DNA of 64,000 bases from Oxalobacteraceae bacterium (GCA_021299035.1 JAJTGD010000014.1:18209-82208); one strand, 5' to 3'; positions 23,550 through 34,447 are shown, counted from the stretch's first letter. The notes: generated from the sequence alone by a model not told the origin. Program-made: numbers and translations.

Positions 23550-23807
23550 ATGCCTTTTGCACCCACCACCTTGACCATGCACGAGGCAGAAACGGTTCTG
23601 GCGCAAGGACTACAAGCGATTGCGACCGGGGATACCGAGATTGATCTTGGCGCATTACAGCATTTCGATTCGGCGGCAGTGGCCACCCTGCTGGCGTGGC
23701 AGCGCGCGGCTGCCAAGTTGGGTAAAACGCTTCATGTCACCCAGCACCCCCCCGGTCTGGATAGCTTGGCCAAGCTTTACGGCGTCGATCAGTTACTGCC
23801 GCGCTAA
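23550..23807 (+). CDS. mlaB: STAS-domain protein MlaB
   Basis: 85-residue single STAS domain that binds and activates the MlaF ATPase. The pattern TGDTEIDLGALQHFDSAAVATLLAWQRAA, with the conserved Asp-Ser at the domain's regulatory loop, and the closing GLDSLAKLYGVDQLL are typical. The ATG at 23550 is one base after the mlaC stop. Since its partner MlaF lacks the nucleotide-binding loop, MlaB may have no functional client here. Confidence 0.88.
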   Translation: MPFAPTTLTMHEAETVLAQGLQAIATGDTEIDLGALQHFDSAAVATLLAWQRAAAKLGKTLHVTQHPPGLDSLAKLYGVDQLLPR

Positions 23808-23838
23808 TTTGCCGCCGAGTTTCCGGCGATAAATCCCC

Positions 23839-23844
23839 TATAAT
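23839..23844 (+). promoter_or_regulatory. Candidate -10 box (TATAAT) before the YadG-like gene
   Basis: A perfect TATAAT lies 52 bp upstream of the ATG at 23896. It is followed by a small hairpin (GCGCC-TTTC-GGCGC, about 23864-23878). No good -35 is seen at 16-18 bp spacing, so this is a weak promoter call. Confidence 0.35.
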
Positions 23845-23895
23845 CAACGACTTTGCGCCTTTCGGCGCGGTAGCGCATTGCCCTTCCTCGCCAAC

Positions 23896-24807
23896 ATGGC
23901 CGCCATCCGGATTGACCAAGTCAAAAAGCGCTTCGGTGCGTTGCAGGCGCTCGACGGCGTCTCGCTGGAAATCGCCACCGGCGAATTTTTCGGCCTGCTG
24001 GGCCCGAACGGCGCCGGCAAGACCACGCTGATTTCAATCATCGCCGGGCTCGCCCGTGCCGACCAGGGGCGTGTCAGCATCCTCGGCCATGACGTAGTGA
24101 ACGATTTCCGTGCCGCGCGCCGCGCAATTGGTGTCGTGCCGCAGGAACTGGTGTTCGACCCGTTCTTCACGGTGCGCGAGACCCTGCGTATGCAATCCGG
24201 GTACTTCGGCATCTCAGGTAATGACGCCTGGATTGATGAGATCCTGCATGAGCTAGGTTTAACCGCGAAGGCGGATACCAATATGCGCGCGCTGTCTGGT
24301 GGGATGAAGCGCCGGGTGTTGGTGGCGCAGGCACTGGTGCATAAACCACCTGTGATCATGCTGGACGAGCCAACCGCAGGCGTCGACGTCGAACTCCGGC
24401 AGACACTGTGGAGTTTCATTGGGCGACTCAACCGCGAGGGTCACACAGTGGTGTTGACGACCCATTACCTGGAAGAAGCGCAGGCACTGTGCAGCCGCAT
24501 CGCGATGCTGAAGGCAGGGTCGGTCGTTGCGCTCGATTCGACCGCAGCGCTGCTCAAGCGTATCTCCGGCTCACAGTTGGTGGTACGTCTGGCTGAAGGT
24601 GTTTTGCCGACCGAATTGCACCGCCTGCTGACTCACCCCGACGAGTTGACATCGGGACGACAGTACACATTACGCGTGACACATCATGAAGAGGTCGAGC
24701 ATATCCTCGCGAAGATTCGTCAGGCGGGGCTTGTTATTGAGGATCTACAGCTGCATCAGGCTGATCTGGAAGATGTATTCATTCAGGTCATGGGAGCCGA
24801 GCAATGA
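23896..24807 (+). CDS. ABC-2 type exporter ATP-binding protein (YadG-like)
   Basis: 303-residue ATPase. Walker A is GPNGAGKTT (about residues 38-46), the Q-loop VVPQELVFD, the signature LSGGMKRR, Walker B VIMLDEP and the switch His in LTTHYLEEA. The ATG at 23896 (MAAIRIDQVKKRFG) is preferred over an in-frame TTG six codons earlier. With the permease overlapping its stop it forms a YadGH-type exporter, which is common beside mla genes in Burkholderiales. Substrate unknown. Confidence 0.9.
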   Translation: MAAIRIDQVKKRFGALQALDGVSLEIATGEFFGLLGPNGAGKTTLISIIAGLARADQGRVSILGHDVVNDFRAARRAIGVVPQELVFDPFFTVRETLRMQSGYFGISGNDAWIDEILHELGLTAKADTNMRALSGGMKRRVLVAQALVHKPPVIMLDEPTAGVDVELRQTLWSFIGRLNREGHTVVLTTHYLEEAQALCSRIAMLKAGSVVALDSTAALLKRISGSQLVVRLAEGVLPTELHRLLTHPDELTSGRQYTLRVTHHEEVEHILAKIRQAGLVIEDLQLHQADLEDVFIQVMGAEQ

Positions 24808-25559
24808 CGGGCTTTAGCACTTTGCTTTACAAGGAGCTGCTGCGATTCTGGAAAGTGGCAACCCAGACGCTGACCGCACCGATCGTGACGGCGATGCTGT
24901 ACCTGCTGATTTTCGGCCATGTGCTGGAAGCGCACGTGCAAGTGTTTCCAGGTGTTTCCTATACCGCGTTTTTGGTGCCGGGTTTAGTGATGATGAGTGT
25001 GTTGCAAAATGCTTTTGCCAACTCATCCTCTTCATTAATTCAGTCGAAGATCACCGGTAACCTGGTATTCATCCTGCTGACACCCTTGTCGCACTGGGAG
25101 ATGTTCAGTGCCTACGTGCTGGCAGCCATGATCCGTGGCTTCATGGTGGGATTGGGTGTGCTGACGATTACGCTCTGGTTTGCCAAGCTGAGCTTTGTTG
25201 CCCCGCTGTGGATCATTGTGTTTGCGCTACTTGGTGCTGCGATACTCGGTACCATGGGACTGATCGCAGGCATCTGGGCAGAAAAATTTGATCAGCTGGC
25301 AGCGTTCCAAAATTTCCTGATCGTGCCCGCAACCTTTCTTGCCGGTGTGTTCTACTCGGTGCACTCGTTGCCGCCATTTTGGCTGGCGATCTCGCACGCC
25401 AACCCATTTTTTTACATGATTGACGGTTTTCGCTATGGTTTCTTCGGCCACTCGGATGTGGCGCCGCTGACCAGTCTTGCGATTGTGCTGGTGTTTTTTA
25501 TTGTGTTGTCATCCATTGCGGTCACGCTGTTAAAGCGGGGCTACAAGTTGCGTCATTAG
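24804..25559 (+). CDS. ABC-2 type exporter permease (YadH-like)
   Basis: 251-residue membrane protein with six predicted helices and the ABC-2 pattern (FLVPGLVMMSVLQNAFANSS, FLAGVFYSVHSLPPFWLAI, NPFFYMIDGFRYGF). It starts within the ATPase stop (4-bp overlap), so the two subunits are coupled. Substrate unknown. Confidence 0.9.
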   Translation: MTGFSTLLYKELLRFWKVATQTLTAPIVTAMLYLLIFGHVLEAHVQVFPGVSYTAFLVPGLVMMSVLQNAFANSSSSLIQSKITGNLVFILLTPLSHWEMFSAYVLAAMIRGFMVGLGVLTITLWFAKLSFVAPLWIIVFALLGAAILGTMGLIAGIWAEKFDQLAAFQNFLIVPATFLAGVFYSVHSLPPFWLAISHANPFFYMIDGFRYGFFGHSDVAPLTSLAIVLVFFIVLSSIAVTLLKRGYKLRH

Positions 25560-25599
25560 AAGTCTCTAACAAAATTAGTTTTTCTCATGAGGTTGAATC

Positions 25600-25836
25600 G
25601 TGCTGCCCACACCTGATCTGATCAAGAACTACATTGCTGCCGGCCTTGAATGCACCCACCTCGAGGTCGAGGGTGACGGACAGCACTTTACAGCGCTGAT
25701 CGTTTCGCCTGCATTTGCGGGCAAGCGTTTGATTCAGCGTCATCAGCTGGTTTATGCCGCGCTCGGCGACCGTATGAAGGCGGAGATCCATGCGCTGTCG
25801 ATGAAGACCTTGACGCCCGAGGAGTATCAGGCCTGA
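25600..25836 (+). CDS. BolA/IbaG family protein
   Basis: 78-residue single-domain protein of the BolA family. It has the helix-turn [38 protein letters not shown] and the conserved His in RHQ that can bind a 2Fe-2S cluster together with a monothiol glutaredoxin. Translation probably starts at GTG 25600; no suitable ATG is in frame. It overlaps murA by one base. IbaG next to murA is the standard proteobacterial arrangement. A CGFS glutaredoxin that could be a partner is encoded at 47454-47765. Confidence 0.88.
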   Translation: MLPTPDLIKNYIAAGLECTHLEVEGDGQHFTALIVSPAFAGKRLIQRHQLVYAALGDRMKAEIHALSMKTLTPEEYQA

Positions 25837-27086
25837 TGGATAAGTTACTGATCCGCGGTGGCCGTCGACTGGCTGGCGAGATCGAGATCGCGGGCGCAAA
25901 AAACGCCGCGCTGCCTATTCTGTGTGCAGGCCTGCTTAGTGCTGATACCTTGGTGCTCTCGAATGTGCCGCGGCTGCAAGATGTGGCCACCATGCAAAAA
26001 CTATTACGGCAGATGGGGCTGGCGATTGAAGACAAAGGCACGGCACTCGAGCTGTGTGGTCGCGATGTGTCCAAGCTGGAGGCGCCTTATGAAATGGTCA
26101 AGACCATGCGCGCCTCGATCTTGGTGCTGGGTCCGCTACTAGCGCGATTTGGTGAGGCAAAGGTTTCTTTGCCCGGCGGCTGTGCGATCGGCTCACGACC
26201 GGTGGATCAGCACATCAAAGGTTTGCAGGCGATGGGCGCCGAGATCCATATCGAGGCGGGCTACATTCATGCCAAGGCCAAGCGGCTGAAGGGTGCGCGT
26301 ATCGTCACGGATATGATCACCGTCACCGGCACCGAGAACCTGATGATGGCGGCAGTTCTGGCCGATGGGGTGACTGTGCTGGAGAATGCCGCACGCGAGC
26401 CTGAGGTCAGTGATCTGGCGAATCTACTCGTGGCGATGGGTGCGCAGATCGAAGGTATTGGCAGCGATCGCTTGGTGGTGACCGGCGTGTCCGCGCTTCA
26501 TGGTGCGACACATCCCGTGATTGCGGATCGGATTGAGACGGGGACTTTTTTATGTGCAGTCGCCGCCGCCGGTGGTGATGTGCGGCTAAAAAACGCGCGC
26601 GCAGATCTGCTTGATGCAGTGTTTGACAAGCTGCGGGAGACGGGCGCTGTGCTGACGTCGGGTGACGATTGGATCCGGGTACAGATGGCAGGCCGCCCGA
26701 AATCCGTCAGTGTTCGTACCACCGAGTACCCCGGTTTCCCGACCGACATGCAAGCGCAACTGATGGCGCTGAACTGCATTGCCGAGGGCAGTAGTCGGGT
26801 CACCGAGACGATTTTCGAGAATCGCTTCATGCATGTTCAGGAGCTGAACCGGCTCGGTGCGTCGATCGAGGTGGATGGCCATACGGCGGTGGTACATGGT
26901 GTTAACAAGCTGGTCGGCGCGCCGGTGATGGCAACGGATCTGCGCGCATCGGCATCGCTGGTGATTGCGGGTCTTGCGGCCGAGGGCGAAACGCAGATCG
27001 ATCGTATCTATCATCTCGATCGTGGTTATGATCGGATGGAGATCAAGCTATCCGCCGTTGGCGCCGACATTCAAAGAATTCGATGA
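25836..27086 (+). CDS. murA: UDP-N-acetylglucosamine 1-carboxyvinyltransferase MurA
   Basis: First committed enzyme of peptidoglycan synthesis; it transfers enolpyruvate from PEP to UDP-GlcNAc. The 416-residue product is full length with two EPSP-synthase-like halves. The catalytic, fosfomycin-reactive Cys is present ([11 protein letters not shown], Cys116), as are the N-terminal KNAALPI block and the [13 protein letters not shown] motif near the C-terminus. hisG starts in a 4-bp overlap with its stop. Confidence 0.97.
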   Translation: MDKLLIRGGRRLAGEIEIAGAKNAALPILCAGLLSADTLVLSNVPRLQDVATMQKLLRQMGLAIEDKGTALELCGRDVSKLEAPYEMVKTMRASILVLGPLLARFGEAKVSLPGGCAIGSRPVDQHIKGLQAMGAEIHIEAGYIHAKAKRLKGARIVTDMITVTGTENLMMAAVLADGVTVLENAAREPEVSDLANLLVAMGAQIEGIGSDRLVVTGVSALHGATHPVIADRIETGTFLCAVAAAGGDVRLKNARADLLDAVFDKLRETGAVLTSGDDWIRVQMAGRPKSVSVRTTEYPGFPTDMQAQLMALNCIAEGSSRVTETIFENRFMHVQELNRLGASIEVDGHTAVVHGVNKLVGAPVMATDLRASASLVIAGLAAEGETQIDRIYHLDRGYDRMEIKLSAVGADIQRIR

Positions 27087-27742
27087 CGATGAAACAGAGT
27101 CTGACACTGGCGCTGTCCAAAGGCCGTATTTTTGACGAAACCTTGCCGCTACTCGAGGCGGCGGGTATCACCGTTTCTGACGATCCCGAACAGTCGCGCA
27201 AACTGATCCTGCCCACCAGTGACCCAGTGATTCGTGTGGTGATCGTACGCGCATCCGATGTGCCGACGTATGTGCAATACGGTGCAGCTGATTTTGGCGT
27301 GGCGGGCAAAGATGTTTTGCTCGAGCATGGCGGTGAGGGACTGTATCAACCAGTCGATCTGAACATCGCAAAGTGCCGGATGTCGGTTGCGGTGTCGGCC
27401 GGCTTCGACTACGCCAGTGCGGTTCGTCAGGGTGCGCGGCTTCGGGTCGCGACCAAGTATGTCAATGTCGCGCGCGAGCACTTTGCCGCCAAAGGTGTGC
27501 ACGTCGATCTGATCAAGCTCTACGGTTCCATGGAACTGGGGCCCTTGGTCGGTCTGTCCGATGCGATTGTCGATTTGGTGTCGACCGGCAGCACACTGCG
27601 TGCAAACCATCTGGTCGAGGTCGAACAGATCATGGATATTTCCTCGCGTCTGGTGGTGAACCGTGCAGCGCTCAAAACCAAGCGCGAGAAACTCCAACCT
27701 ATCATTGAAGCCTTCGAACGCGCTGCGTCGTTGAAGCAATAA
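27083..27742 (+). CDS. hisG: ATP phosphoribosyltransferase HisG (short form)
   Basis: First step of histidine biosynthesis: ATP plus PRPP. At 219 residues it lacks the C-terminal regulatory domain of long HisG, so it should need the HisZ regulatory subunit, which is not encoded in this window. Motifs: [31 protein letters not shown] and the PRPP loop region [16 protein letters not shown]. It starts in ATGA overlap with murA and opens the his cluster. Confidence 0.95.
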   Translation: MTMKQSLTLALSKGRIFDETLPLLEAAGITVSDDPEQSRKLILPTSDPVIRVVIVRASDVPTYVQYGAADFGVAGKDVLLEHGGEGLYQPVDLNIAKCRMSVAVSAGFDYASAVRQGARLRVATKYVNVAREHFAAKGVHVDLIKLYGSMELGPLVGLSDAIVDLVSTGSTLRANHLVEVEQIMDISSRLVVNRAALKTKREKLQPIIEAFERAASLKQ

Positions 27743-27745
27743 TTT

Positions 27746-29059
27746 ATGTCAGTCCAAATCAGAAGACTCCACACCACCGATGCAGATTTCAGCGCCACGC
27801 TGATGGCCGTGCTCGCGTTCGAAGCTACCGAAGATGCGGCGATTGAAACTGCGGTGGCCGGCATACTTGCCGAAGTCAAAGCGCGTGGTGACGCCGCGGT
27901 ACTTGACTACACCAATCAATTTGATCGACTCGCTGCCAGCAGCGTTGGCGCGCTCGAAATTCCACGCGCCGAGCTGCAGGCGGCACTGGAATCGCTTAGT
28001 CCACAGCGTCGTCAGGCGCTGCAACAAGCCGCTGACCGGGTGCGCGCCTACCACGAGCGCCAGAAGCAGGAATGCGGCTCCGATGGTTTCAGCTTCACCG
28101 AGCCCGACGGCACTGTGCTCGGCCAAAAGGTGACGGCACTCGACAAAGTAGGTATCTACGTCCCGGGAGGCAAAGCGGCCTACCCATCGTCGGTACTGAT
28201 GAACGCCATACCCGCGAAAGTAGCCGGGGTCGGTGAAGTGATTATGGTGGTACCGACACCTGACGGCGTGAAGAATCCCCTGGTACTGGCGGCGGCAGAG
28301 ATCGCTGGTGTTGATCGCGTGTTCACCGTAGGTGGTGCGCAAGCGGTTGGGGCGCTAGCCTACGGTACTGCCACCATACCGCAGGTCGACAAAATTGTGG
28401 GTCCTGGAAATGCCTATGTCGCTGCCGCCAAGCGTCGTGTATTCGGCATCGTCGGTATCGACATGATTGCGGGCCCGAGTGAGATTCTGGTGTTGGCCGA
28501 TGGCAGTACGCCGCCGGACTGGGTGGCCATGGACTTGTTCTCGCAGGCCGAACATGACGAGTTAGCGCAATCCATTCTGGTCTGCCCGGATGACGGGTAT
28601 CTGGATCAGGTAGCCGCCAGTGTGAACCGGCTGATTGATGAGATGCCGCGCAAGGAAGTGATTCGTACGTCGCTCACCAACCGCGGCGCGATGGTGAAGG
28701 TGCGCGATATGAACGAGGCTTGCGAGATTGCGAATCTGATCGCTGCCGAGCATCTCGAGATTTCCGCGGCAGAGCCGACCCAATGGGCCGACAAAATACG
28801 TCACGCCGGTGCGATGTTTCTCGGTCGCTTTTCATCCGAGTCGCTGGGTGATTACTGCGCCGGACCGAACCATGTGCTGCCAACTTCACGCACCGCACGT
28901 TTCTCATCACCGCTGGGCGTCTACGACTTCCAGAAACGTTCTTCCATCATCCATGTCAGTGCGGCTGGCGCGCAAACGCTCGGCAGGGTGGCCGCAGAAC
29001 TTGCCTACGGCGAGGGCCTGCAGGCGCATGCACGCTCTGCCGAGATGCGACTCGAGTGA
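27746..29059 (+). CDS. hisD: Histidinol dehydrogenase HisD
   Basis: Zinc enzyme oxidising L-histidinol to L-histidine in two NAD-dependent steps. 437 residues, full length, with the signature run [41 protein letters not shown] and the C-terminal [20 protein letters not shown], which contains catalytic His and metal ligands. It starts 3 bp after hisG and overlaps hisC by 4 bp. Confidence 0.97.
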   Translation: MSVQIRRLHTTDADFSATLMAVLAFEATEDAAIETAVAGILAEVKARGDAAVLDYTNQFDRLAASSVGALEIPRAELQAALESLSPQRRQALQQAADRVRAYHERQKQECGSDGFSFTEPDGTVLGQKVTALDKVGIYVPGGKAAYPSSVLMNAIPAKVAGVGEVIMVVPTPDGVKNPLVLAAAEIAGVDRVFTVGGAQAVGALAYGTATIPQVDKIVGPGNAYVAAAKRRVFGIVGIDMIAGPSEILVLADGSTPPDWVAMDLFSQAEHDELAQSILVCPDDGYLDQVAASVNRLIDEMPRKEVIRTSLTNRGAMVKVRDMNEACEIANLIAAEHLEISAAEPTQWADKIRHAGAMFLGRFSSESLGDYCAGPNHVLPTSRTARFSSPLGVYDFQKRSSIIHVSAAGAQTLGRVAAELAYGEGLQAHARSAEMRLE

Positions 29060-30153
29060 GCGATATGTCGCCTCAGCTCAGTATCGTGCGCGATGACGTA
29101 CGCGCTTTGGCCGCTTACCACGTGCCGGATGCCTCTGGCTTGGTCAAGCTGGACGCGATGGAAAATCCCTACACGCTGCCTCCCGAGTTGCAGCAGCAAT
29201 TAGGCGAGCGACTCGGTGCATTGGCGCTGAATCGTTATCCGGTGCCGAGCTACGCGTCGCTCAAGGCCGCGATTCGCAACACCATGCGTATTCCAGCCGG
29301 GTTCGATGTAATCCTCGGCAATGGTTCCGATGAGCTGATAACCATTGTGTCCACCGCGTGCGCCAAGCCGGGTGCCAAGGTGCTGGCACCGGTGCCTGGC
29401 TTTGTGATGTACGCCATGTCGGCGCAGCTCGCTGGTCTGGACTTCATCGGCGTACCGTTGCGTGCCGATTTCTCGCTGGATCTGGATGCCATGCTGGCGG
29501 CCATTCGGGCACAGCGTCCGGCGATTACTTATCTCGCCTATCCGAATAATCCAACCGGTAATTTGTTCGATCTGGAGGCGATGCTGGCGATTATTCATGA
29601 GGTCGGAGACACCGGTCTTGTGGTGGTCGATGAGGCTTACCAGCCGTTTGCCGGCACCAGCTTCCTGCCGCGGCTACCTGAATACCCCAACGTGGTGCTG
29701 ATGCGCACGGTGTCCAAGCTCGGGCTAGCCGGCATTCGCCTCGGTTACTTGTCGGCGGCGAGCGCCTTGCTGGCCGAATTCGACAAGGTGCGCCCCCCCT
29801 ACAATGTCAACGTGCTGAGCGAAGCGGCGGCCCAGTTTGTCCTTGAGCACGCCGATGTGCTGGATGTGCAGGCTGAAGCGATATGCGTCGAGCGCGCCAA
29901 GCTGGCTGAAGCACTGACCGCACTACCGGGCGTAGAAGCTTTCCCCTCAGCCGCTAATTTCATCCTGCTGCGCATTCACCATGCAGGACTTAGCGGTGCG
30001 GAGGTGTTCGAGCGGTTGTTGCAGCGGAAGGTGCTGGTCAAAAATGTCGGTAAAATGCACCCGCTGCTGGCGAACTGCCTGCGCGTCACCGTCAGCACGC
30101 CGCAGGAAAATGCGGTGTTTTTGGCCGCGCTGCAATCCAGCCTTATGTCCTGA
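29056..30153 (+). CDS. hisC: Histidinol-phosphate aminotransferase HisC
   Basis: PLP-dependent class II aminotransferase, 365 residues. Landmarks are [11 protein letters not shown] at the N-terminus, GNGSDELI, the NPTG turn ([11 protein letters not shown]), DEAYQPFAG, and the Schiff-base Lys in [15 protein letters not shown]. The start is taken as GTG 29056, which overlaps the hisD stop (GTGA); ATG 29065 is a close alternative. Confidence 0.95.
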   Translation: MSDMSPQLSIVRDDVRALAAYHVPDASGLVKLDAMENPYTLPPELQQQLGERLGALALNRYPVPSYASLKAAIRNTMRIPAGFDVILGNGSDELITIVSTACAKPGAKVLAPVPGFVMYAMSAQLAGLDFIGVPLRADFSLDLDAMLAAIRAQRPAITYLAYPNNPTGNLFDLEAMLAIIHEVGDTGLVVVDEAYQPFAGTSFLPRLPEYPNVVLMRTVSKLGLAGIRLGYLSAASALLAEFDKVRPPYNVNVLSEAAAQFVLEHADVLDVQAEAICVERAKLAEALTALPGVEAFPSAANFILLRIHHAGLSGAEVFERLLQRKVLVKNVGKMHPLLANCLRVTVSTPQENAVFLAALQSSLMS

Positions 30154-30165
30154 TGCCCTTCAAAC

Positions 30166-30762
30166 ATGTCGATCCAACGTAAAGCAGAGGTGGTGCGAGA
30201 CACCAGCGAGACCAAAATTCGGGTCGCGCTCAATCTTGATGGCACCGGCCAGCAAAAACTCGATACCGGTGTTCCCTTTCTTGATCACATGCTCGATCAG
30301 ATCGCGCGACACGGCCTGATCGACCTCGATATCAGCGCCAAAGGTGATCTGCACATTGATGCTCACCACACGGTGGAGGATGTCGGTATTACGCTAGGGC
30401 AGGCGCTCGCGAAAGCCATGGGCGATAAAAAAGGCATCCGACGTTACGGTCATGCTTACGTCCCCCTTGATGAGGCGCTGTCGCGCGTGGTGATTGATTT
30501 TTCCGGCCGGCCCGGTCTTGAGTTTCACGTGCCATTCACGCGCGCCATGATCGGCCAGTTCGATGTCGACCTGACGCATGAGTTTTTTCAGGGTTTCGTC
30601 AATCATGCGCTGGTGACACTGCATATTGACAATCTGCGTGGCGACAACGCGCACCATCAGTGCGAGACCGTGTTCAAGGCGTTTGGTCGTGCGCTGCGTA
30701 TGGCGGCCGAGCTGGATCCGCGCGCCGCTGGCACTATCCCGTCGACCAAAGGCAGCCTCTGA
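30166..30762 (+). CDS. hisB: Imidazoleglycerol-phosphate dehydratase HisB
   Basis: 198-residue monofunctional dehydratase (no fused histidinol phosphatase). It has the duplicated metal-binding motifs [11 protein letters not shown] near residue 66 and [18 protein letters not shown] near residue 165, plus [16 protein letters not shown]. It starts 12 bp after hisC. Confidence 0.96.
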   Translation: MSIQRKAEVVRDTSETKIRVALNLDGTGQQKLDTGVPFLDHMLDQIARHGLIDLDISAKGDLHIDAHHTVEDVGITLGQALAKAMGDKKGIRRYGHAYVPLDEALSRVVIDFSGRPGLEFHVPFTRAMIGQFDVDLTHEFFQGFVNHALVTLHIDNLRGDNAHHQCETVFKAFGRALRMAAELDPRAAGTIPSTKGSL

Positions 30763-30813
30763 TCCATTCCTCAGCACAGGACTGGTGTCGTGGTCCGCTG
30801 CCGTCATTGACCC

Positions 30814-31452
30814 ATGAATAGGATCGTCGTTGTTGATTACGGGATGGGCAACCTGCGCTCGGTAGCGCAGGCGCTGATGCGGGTTGCGCCGGAGGCGGAA
30901 GTTCGTGTCAGTGGTGACCCGCAAGCCATCCGTGCCGCGGACCGTATCGTCCTGCCAGGTCAGGGTGCGATGCCAGACTGTATGCGGTCACTTCGCGAAT
31001 CCGGTCTGCTGGAGGCCTTGCTGGAAGCGGCGCAGTCCAAACCCCTGCTGGGTGTGTGCGTGGGTGAGCAGATGATGTTCGACTGGAGCGAAGAAGGTGA
31101 TGCGGATTGCCTGTCGCTCATGCCGGGCCGGGTCATTCGTTTTCAGCTTGAGGACCGTCTGCAGCCGGATGGCGCTCGTTTCAAGGTGCCGCAAATGGGC
31201 TGGAACCGTGTGCGACAGCGTGGCGCCCACCCGATCTGGGCCGACGTGCCGGACGAAAGTTATTTCTATTTCGTACACAGCTACTATGCGGTACCCGACA
31301 ATCCCTCGCATCTGTATGGCGAAACCGATTATGGGGTCACCTTTTGCTGTGCCGCGGGTCGGGATAATATATTCGCTACGCAATTCCACCCTGAAAAAAG
31401 CGCAGCCGCTGGTTTGCAGCTGTATAAAAATTTTGTACATTGGAACCCTTAG
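30814..31452 (+). CDS. hisH: Imidazole glycerol phosphate synthase glutaminase subunit HisH
   Basis: Class I glutamine amidotransferase, 212 residues, providing ammonia to HisF. The catalytic triad is visible: Cys in [12 protein letters not shown] and the His/Glu pair in ATQFHPEKS. The N-terminus is [13 protein letters not shown]. The stop codon TAG at 31450 lies inside the left arm of an inverted-repeat element that separates hisH from hisA. Confidence 0.96.
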   Translation: MNRIVVVDYGMGNLRSVAQALMRVAPEAEVRVSGDPQAIRAADRIVLPGQGAMPDCMRSLRESGLLEALLEAAQSKPLLGVCVGEQMMFDWSEEGDADCLSLMPGRVIRFQLEDRLQPDGARFKVPQMGWNRVRQRGAHPIWADVPDESYFYFVHSYYAVPDNPSHLYGETDYGVTFCCAAGRDNIFATQFHPEKSAAAGLQLYKNFVHWNP

Positions 31453-31560
31453 AACCTGTCTCGTTAGTCCGCTTGCGGCGTTGGCGGTACCTATGCTGTA
31501 TGCCTTGGACTGTTTGCGGTGGTGCCACCTCGCGATCGACCTAACGAAACAGGTTCTGAG
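31448..31560. mobile_element. 113-bp inverted-repeat (MITE-like) element between hisH and hisA
   Basis: Twenty-base terminal arms (31448-31467, CTTAGAACCTGTCTCGTTAG; 31541-31560) are inverted copies with two mismatches. They enclose about 73 bp of non-coding sequence that itself contains a small palindrome (GGTGGTGCCACC). It interrupts an operon whose other junctions overlap or are short. The left arm supplies the hisH stop codon. No transposase and no clear target duplication is seen, so a miniature inverted-repeat element is the best reading. A structured intra-operon hairpin is the alternative. Confidence 0.5.
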
Positions 31561-31635
31561 TACCGGTTTTGCGTGCCGGCTTAGGCGCTCGCTTCGACCA
31601 CCCAACCATCTCTTTCGAATTTCTTTACTGCCGTC

Positions 31636-32415
31636 ATGCTGCTGATACCTGCTATCGATCTCAAGGATGGCCACTGCGTGCGCCTAAAACAGGGCGACAT
31701 GGATCAGGCGACTGTGTTCTCCGACGATCCCGCGCGCATGGCGCGGCATTGGCTGGAGCGGGGCGCGCGACGCTTGCACTTGGTGGATTTGAACGGCGCA
31801 TTTGCCGGCAAACCGAAAAATGAGCCAGCGATCAAGTCGATTCTTGCCGCCGTACGCGATTTCGCGGAAGAATTCGAGATCGAAGAAATTCCCGTACAAC
31901 TGGGTGGTGGCATTCGCGATCTGGATACCATCGAGCGCTTTCTTGACGACGGCATCTCCTACGTGATTATCGGCACCGCCGCGGTGAAGAATCCCGGTTT
32001 CTTGCATGACGCCTGCGGCGCGTTTCCTGGTCAGATCATCGTTGGCTTGGATGCGAAAGATGGCAAGGTCGCCACCGATGGCTGGAGCAAGTTATCTGGA
32101 CACGAGGTCATCGATCTCGCAAAGAAATTTGAAGACTACGGCTGCGAAGCCATTGTTTACACCGATATCGGTCGCGACGGCATGATGAAAGGCGTGAATA
32201 TCGACGCTACTGTCAAGCTGGCGCAAAGTATGAAGATTCCGGTGATTGCCTCAGGTGGCGTTCACACCATTGATGATGTCGAGGCCTTGTGCGCGGTGCA
32301 AGACGAAGGGATCGAGGGCGTGATTTGCGGACGTTCGATCTACGAGGGCACGCTGGATCTAAGTACCGCGCAAGAGCGCGCGGATGTGTTGTCAGGCCAG
32401 CGAGACGCCGACTGA
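31636..32415 (+). CDS. hisA: ProFAR isomerase HisA
   Basis: (beta/alpha)8 isomerase of the histidine pathway, 259 residues. It opens [19 protein letters not shown] with the N-terminal catalytic Asp, and shows the phosphate-binding glycines in [22 protein letters not shown] with the second catalytic Asp, and [11 protein letters not shown]. The C-terminal tail is a few residues longer than usual. hisF follows 1 bp after the stop. Confidence 0.96.
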   Translation: MLLIPAIDLKDGHCVRLKQGDMDQATVFSDDPARMARHWLERGARRLHLVDLNGAFAGKPKNEPAIKSILAAVRDFAEEFEIEEIPVQLGGGIRDLDTIERFLDDGISYVIIGTAAVKNPGFLHDACGAFPGQIIVGLDAKDGKVATDGWSKLSGHEVIDLAKKFEDYGCEAIVYTDIGRDGMMKGVNIDATVKLAQSMKIPVIASGGVHTIDDVEALCAVQDEGIEGVICGRSIYEGTLDLSTAQERADVLSGQRDAD

Positions 32416-32416
32416 C

Positions 32417-33181
32417 ATGACCCTCGCAAAACGCATCATCCCGTGCCTGGATGTGACCGCAGGGCGGGTGGTGAAAGGCGTGAACTTCGTCGAACTGCGT
32501 GATGCCGGTGACCCGGTAGAGATCGCGCGTCGCTATGATCAGCAAGGTGCTGACGAAATTACCTTCCTGGATATCACCGCCTCCTCCGACGACCGCGACC
32601 TGATTCTCCACATCATTGAAGACGTCGCCTCACAGGTGTTCATCCCGCTCACCGTTGGTGGTGGGGTACGCCAAGTCGATGACGTGCGTCGCCTGCTGAA
32701 TGCGGGTGCGGATAAAGTCAGCATCAACACCTCTGCGGTAACCAACCCCCAGTTAGTGGCGGATGCGGCGGGCAAGTACGGATCGCAATGTATTGTGGTT
32801 GCGATTGATGCCAAACGCGCTCCCGGCGGTCACTGGGAGGTCTTCACGCATGGCGGTCGCAAGCCAACCGGTTTGGATGTGGTCGAGTGGGCGCGCAAAA
32901 TGGAATCGCTGGGTGCGGGTGAAATACTGCTGACCAGTATGGATCGCGATGGCACGCAGGATGGTTTCGATCTATCGCTGACGCGAGCTGTTTCGGATGC
33001 AGTGGGGATCCCCGTAATTGCCTCGGGTGGCGTAGGCGGATTGCAGGATCTGGCCGACGGCGTGACTCAGGGACGAGCCGACGCGGTGCTGGCAGCGAGT
33101 ATTTTCCATTACGGGCTACACACCGTACAGGAGGCCAAGGCGTATATGGCCTCACAAGGCATACCGATGAGGCTTGCATGA
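32417..33181 (+). CDS. hisF: Imidazole glycerol phosphate synthase cyclase subunit HisF
   Basis: 254-residue (beta/alpha)8 synthase that pairs with HisH. Catalytic Asp in [15 protein letters not shown] near residue 11, and Asp in [16 protein letters not shown]; phosphate loops VGGGVRQ and IASGGVGG. The ATG at 32417 gives [13 protein letters not shown]; an in-frame upstream start would lie inside hisA. It overlaps hisI by 4 bp. Confidence 0.97.
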   Translation: MTLAKRIIPCLDVTAGRVVKGVNFVELRDAGDPVEIARRYDQQGADEITFLDITASSDDRDLILHIIEDVASQVFIPLTVGGGVRQVDDVRRLLNAGADKVSINTSAVTNPQLVADAAGKYGSQCIVVAIDAKRAPGGHWEVFTHGGRKPTGLDVVEWARKMESLGAGEILLTSMDRDGTQDGFDLSLTRAVSDAVGIPVIASGGVGGLQDLADGVTQGRADAVLAASIFHYGLHTVQEAKAYMASQGIPMRLA

Positions 33182-33585
33182 TCAAGCAGACGGAGTGGCT
33201 AGATCGTATCAAGTGGGACCACAATGGTCTGGTGCCCACCATTGCTCAGGAAATTGGCAGTAACCAGGTGCTGATGGTCGCGTGGATGAATCGCGAGTCG
33301 TTGGCGCGTACGGTTGAGTGCGGGCAGGCGGTGTACTGGAGTCGATCGCGCAGCAAGCTATGGCACAAGGGTGAGGAGTCCGGTCACTTCCAGAAAGTGC
33401 ATCAGATTCGCCTTGATTGTGATGATGACGTATTGCTGCTTCAGGTCGAGCAGGTCGGTGGTATGGCGTGTCACACCGGCCGACACCACTGTTTTTTCCA
33501 TGAGCTGCAGAACAACGATGGCGCAATGGGCTGGGTCGATGTCGAGCCGGTCTTGAAAGATCCGGATGACATTTACAAAAAATGA
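33178..33585 (+). CDS. hisI: Phosphoribosyl-AMP cyclohydrolase HisI
   Basis: 135-residue zinc hydrolase acting third in histidine synthesis, monofunctional (hisE is separate, as in most betaproteobacteria). Motifs [32 protein letters not shown] and the Zn-ligand cysteines in [24 protein letters not shown] are intact. Confidence 0.96.
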   Translation: MIKQTEWLDRIKWDHNGLVPTIAQEIGSNQVLMVAWMNRESLARTVECGQAVYWSRSRSKLWHKGEESGHFQKVHQIRLDCDDDVLLLQVEQVGGMACHTGRHHCFFHELQNNDGAMGWVDVEPVLKDPDDIYKK

Positions 33586-33586
33586 G

Positions 33587-33955
33587 ATGAACGACACCCT
33601 GCAACGCCTGGCACAAATCATCGAGACAAGAAAGCCTGCTGCAGGTGGTGATCCTGAGAGCTCTTACGTTGCTCGCTTGTTCGCCAAGGGTGATGATGCG
33701 ATCCTGAAAAAAATCGGTGAAGAAGCCACCGAGGCGGTGATGGCCGCCAAGGATGTGCGCCAAGGTGCCGAAGCCAGCAAGCTCGTGTATGAGTGCGCCG
33801 ATCTCTGGTTCCATTCGCTGATCATGCTGGCGCAGTTCAATTTGACGCCACAGCAGGTACTGGATGAGTTGGCGCGTCGCGAGGGTATCTCGGGTATTGA
33901 AGAAAAAGCGAATCGCAAACTGCAGCTGCGGGAGCAGGACGAAGCAGGCAAGTAG
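33587..33955 (+). CDS. hisE: Phosphoribosyl-ATP pyrophosphatase HisE
   Basis: 122-residue all-alpha MazG-like pyrophosphohydrolase, second step of the pathway. The helix pair around [16 protein letters not shown] and [16 protein letters not shown] holds the Mg-binding acidic residues. The ATG at 33587 is one base after the hisI stop; an upstream in-frame start inside hisI is less likely. It is the last his gene, so the cluster order is hisGDCBHAFIE. Confidence 0.95.
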   Translation: MNDTLQRLAQIIETRKPAAGGDPESSYVARLFAKGDDAILKKIGEEATEAVMAAKDVRQGAEASKLVYECADLWFHSLIMLAQFNLTPQQVLDELARREGISGIEEKANRKLQLREQDEAGK

Positions 33956-34030
33956 AAGCGTGCACGCCCAGTGATGGGTTACTGACGCTGGAACAAACAA
34001 TCCAACGACGCTGAATATCGGGGAGAAACT

Positions 34031-34393
34031 TTGGATAACTGCATTTTCTGCAAGATTGTCGCCGGCGCGATTCCCTCAAAAAAAGTATTCGAGGATGAAG
34101 ACCTGATTGTCTTTCACGACATCAATCCGGCAGCGCCCATGCATCTGCTGATGGTGCCGCGAGAGCATATCGCGACCCTGGCCGATAGCGACCATCGGCA
34201 TCAGGCGTTGTTGGGTAAAATGTTACTGATCGCTCCCAAGCTGGCAAAGGAACACGGCGGCGGGTACCAAAACGGCGCCGATGGTCCAACCGGGGGCTTT
34301 AAAACCCTGATCAACACCGGTCCTGACGGCGGTCAGGAGGTGTACCATCTCCATCTTCATTTGATGGGTGGTCCGCGTCCATGGCGCGGGTAG
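34031..34393 (+). CDS. HIT-family nucleotide hydrolase (HinT-like)
   Basis: 120-residue histidine-triad protein, probably a purine nucleoside phosphoramidase. The zinc-type N-terminus (NCIFCKIVAGAIPSKKVFEDE) and catalytic triad in EVYHLHLHLMGG are intact. The start is TTG 34031, preceded by GGGGAGAAAC as ribosome-binding site; no in-frame ATG is available. It lies between the his and tat genes, a common betaproteobacterial position. Confidence 0.92.
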   Translation: MDNCIFCKIVAGAIPSKKVFEDEDLIVFHDINPAAPMHLLMVPREHIATLADSDHRHQALLGKMLLIAPKLAKEHGGGYQNGADGPTGGFKTLINTGPDGGQEVYHLHLHLMGGPRPWRG

Positions 34394-34447
34394 CGTTGAT
34401 TCGGTGTAAACAGAAGTTGACGGCTTTAAGGTCGCTAGGAGATTGCA

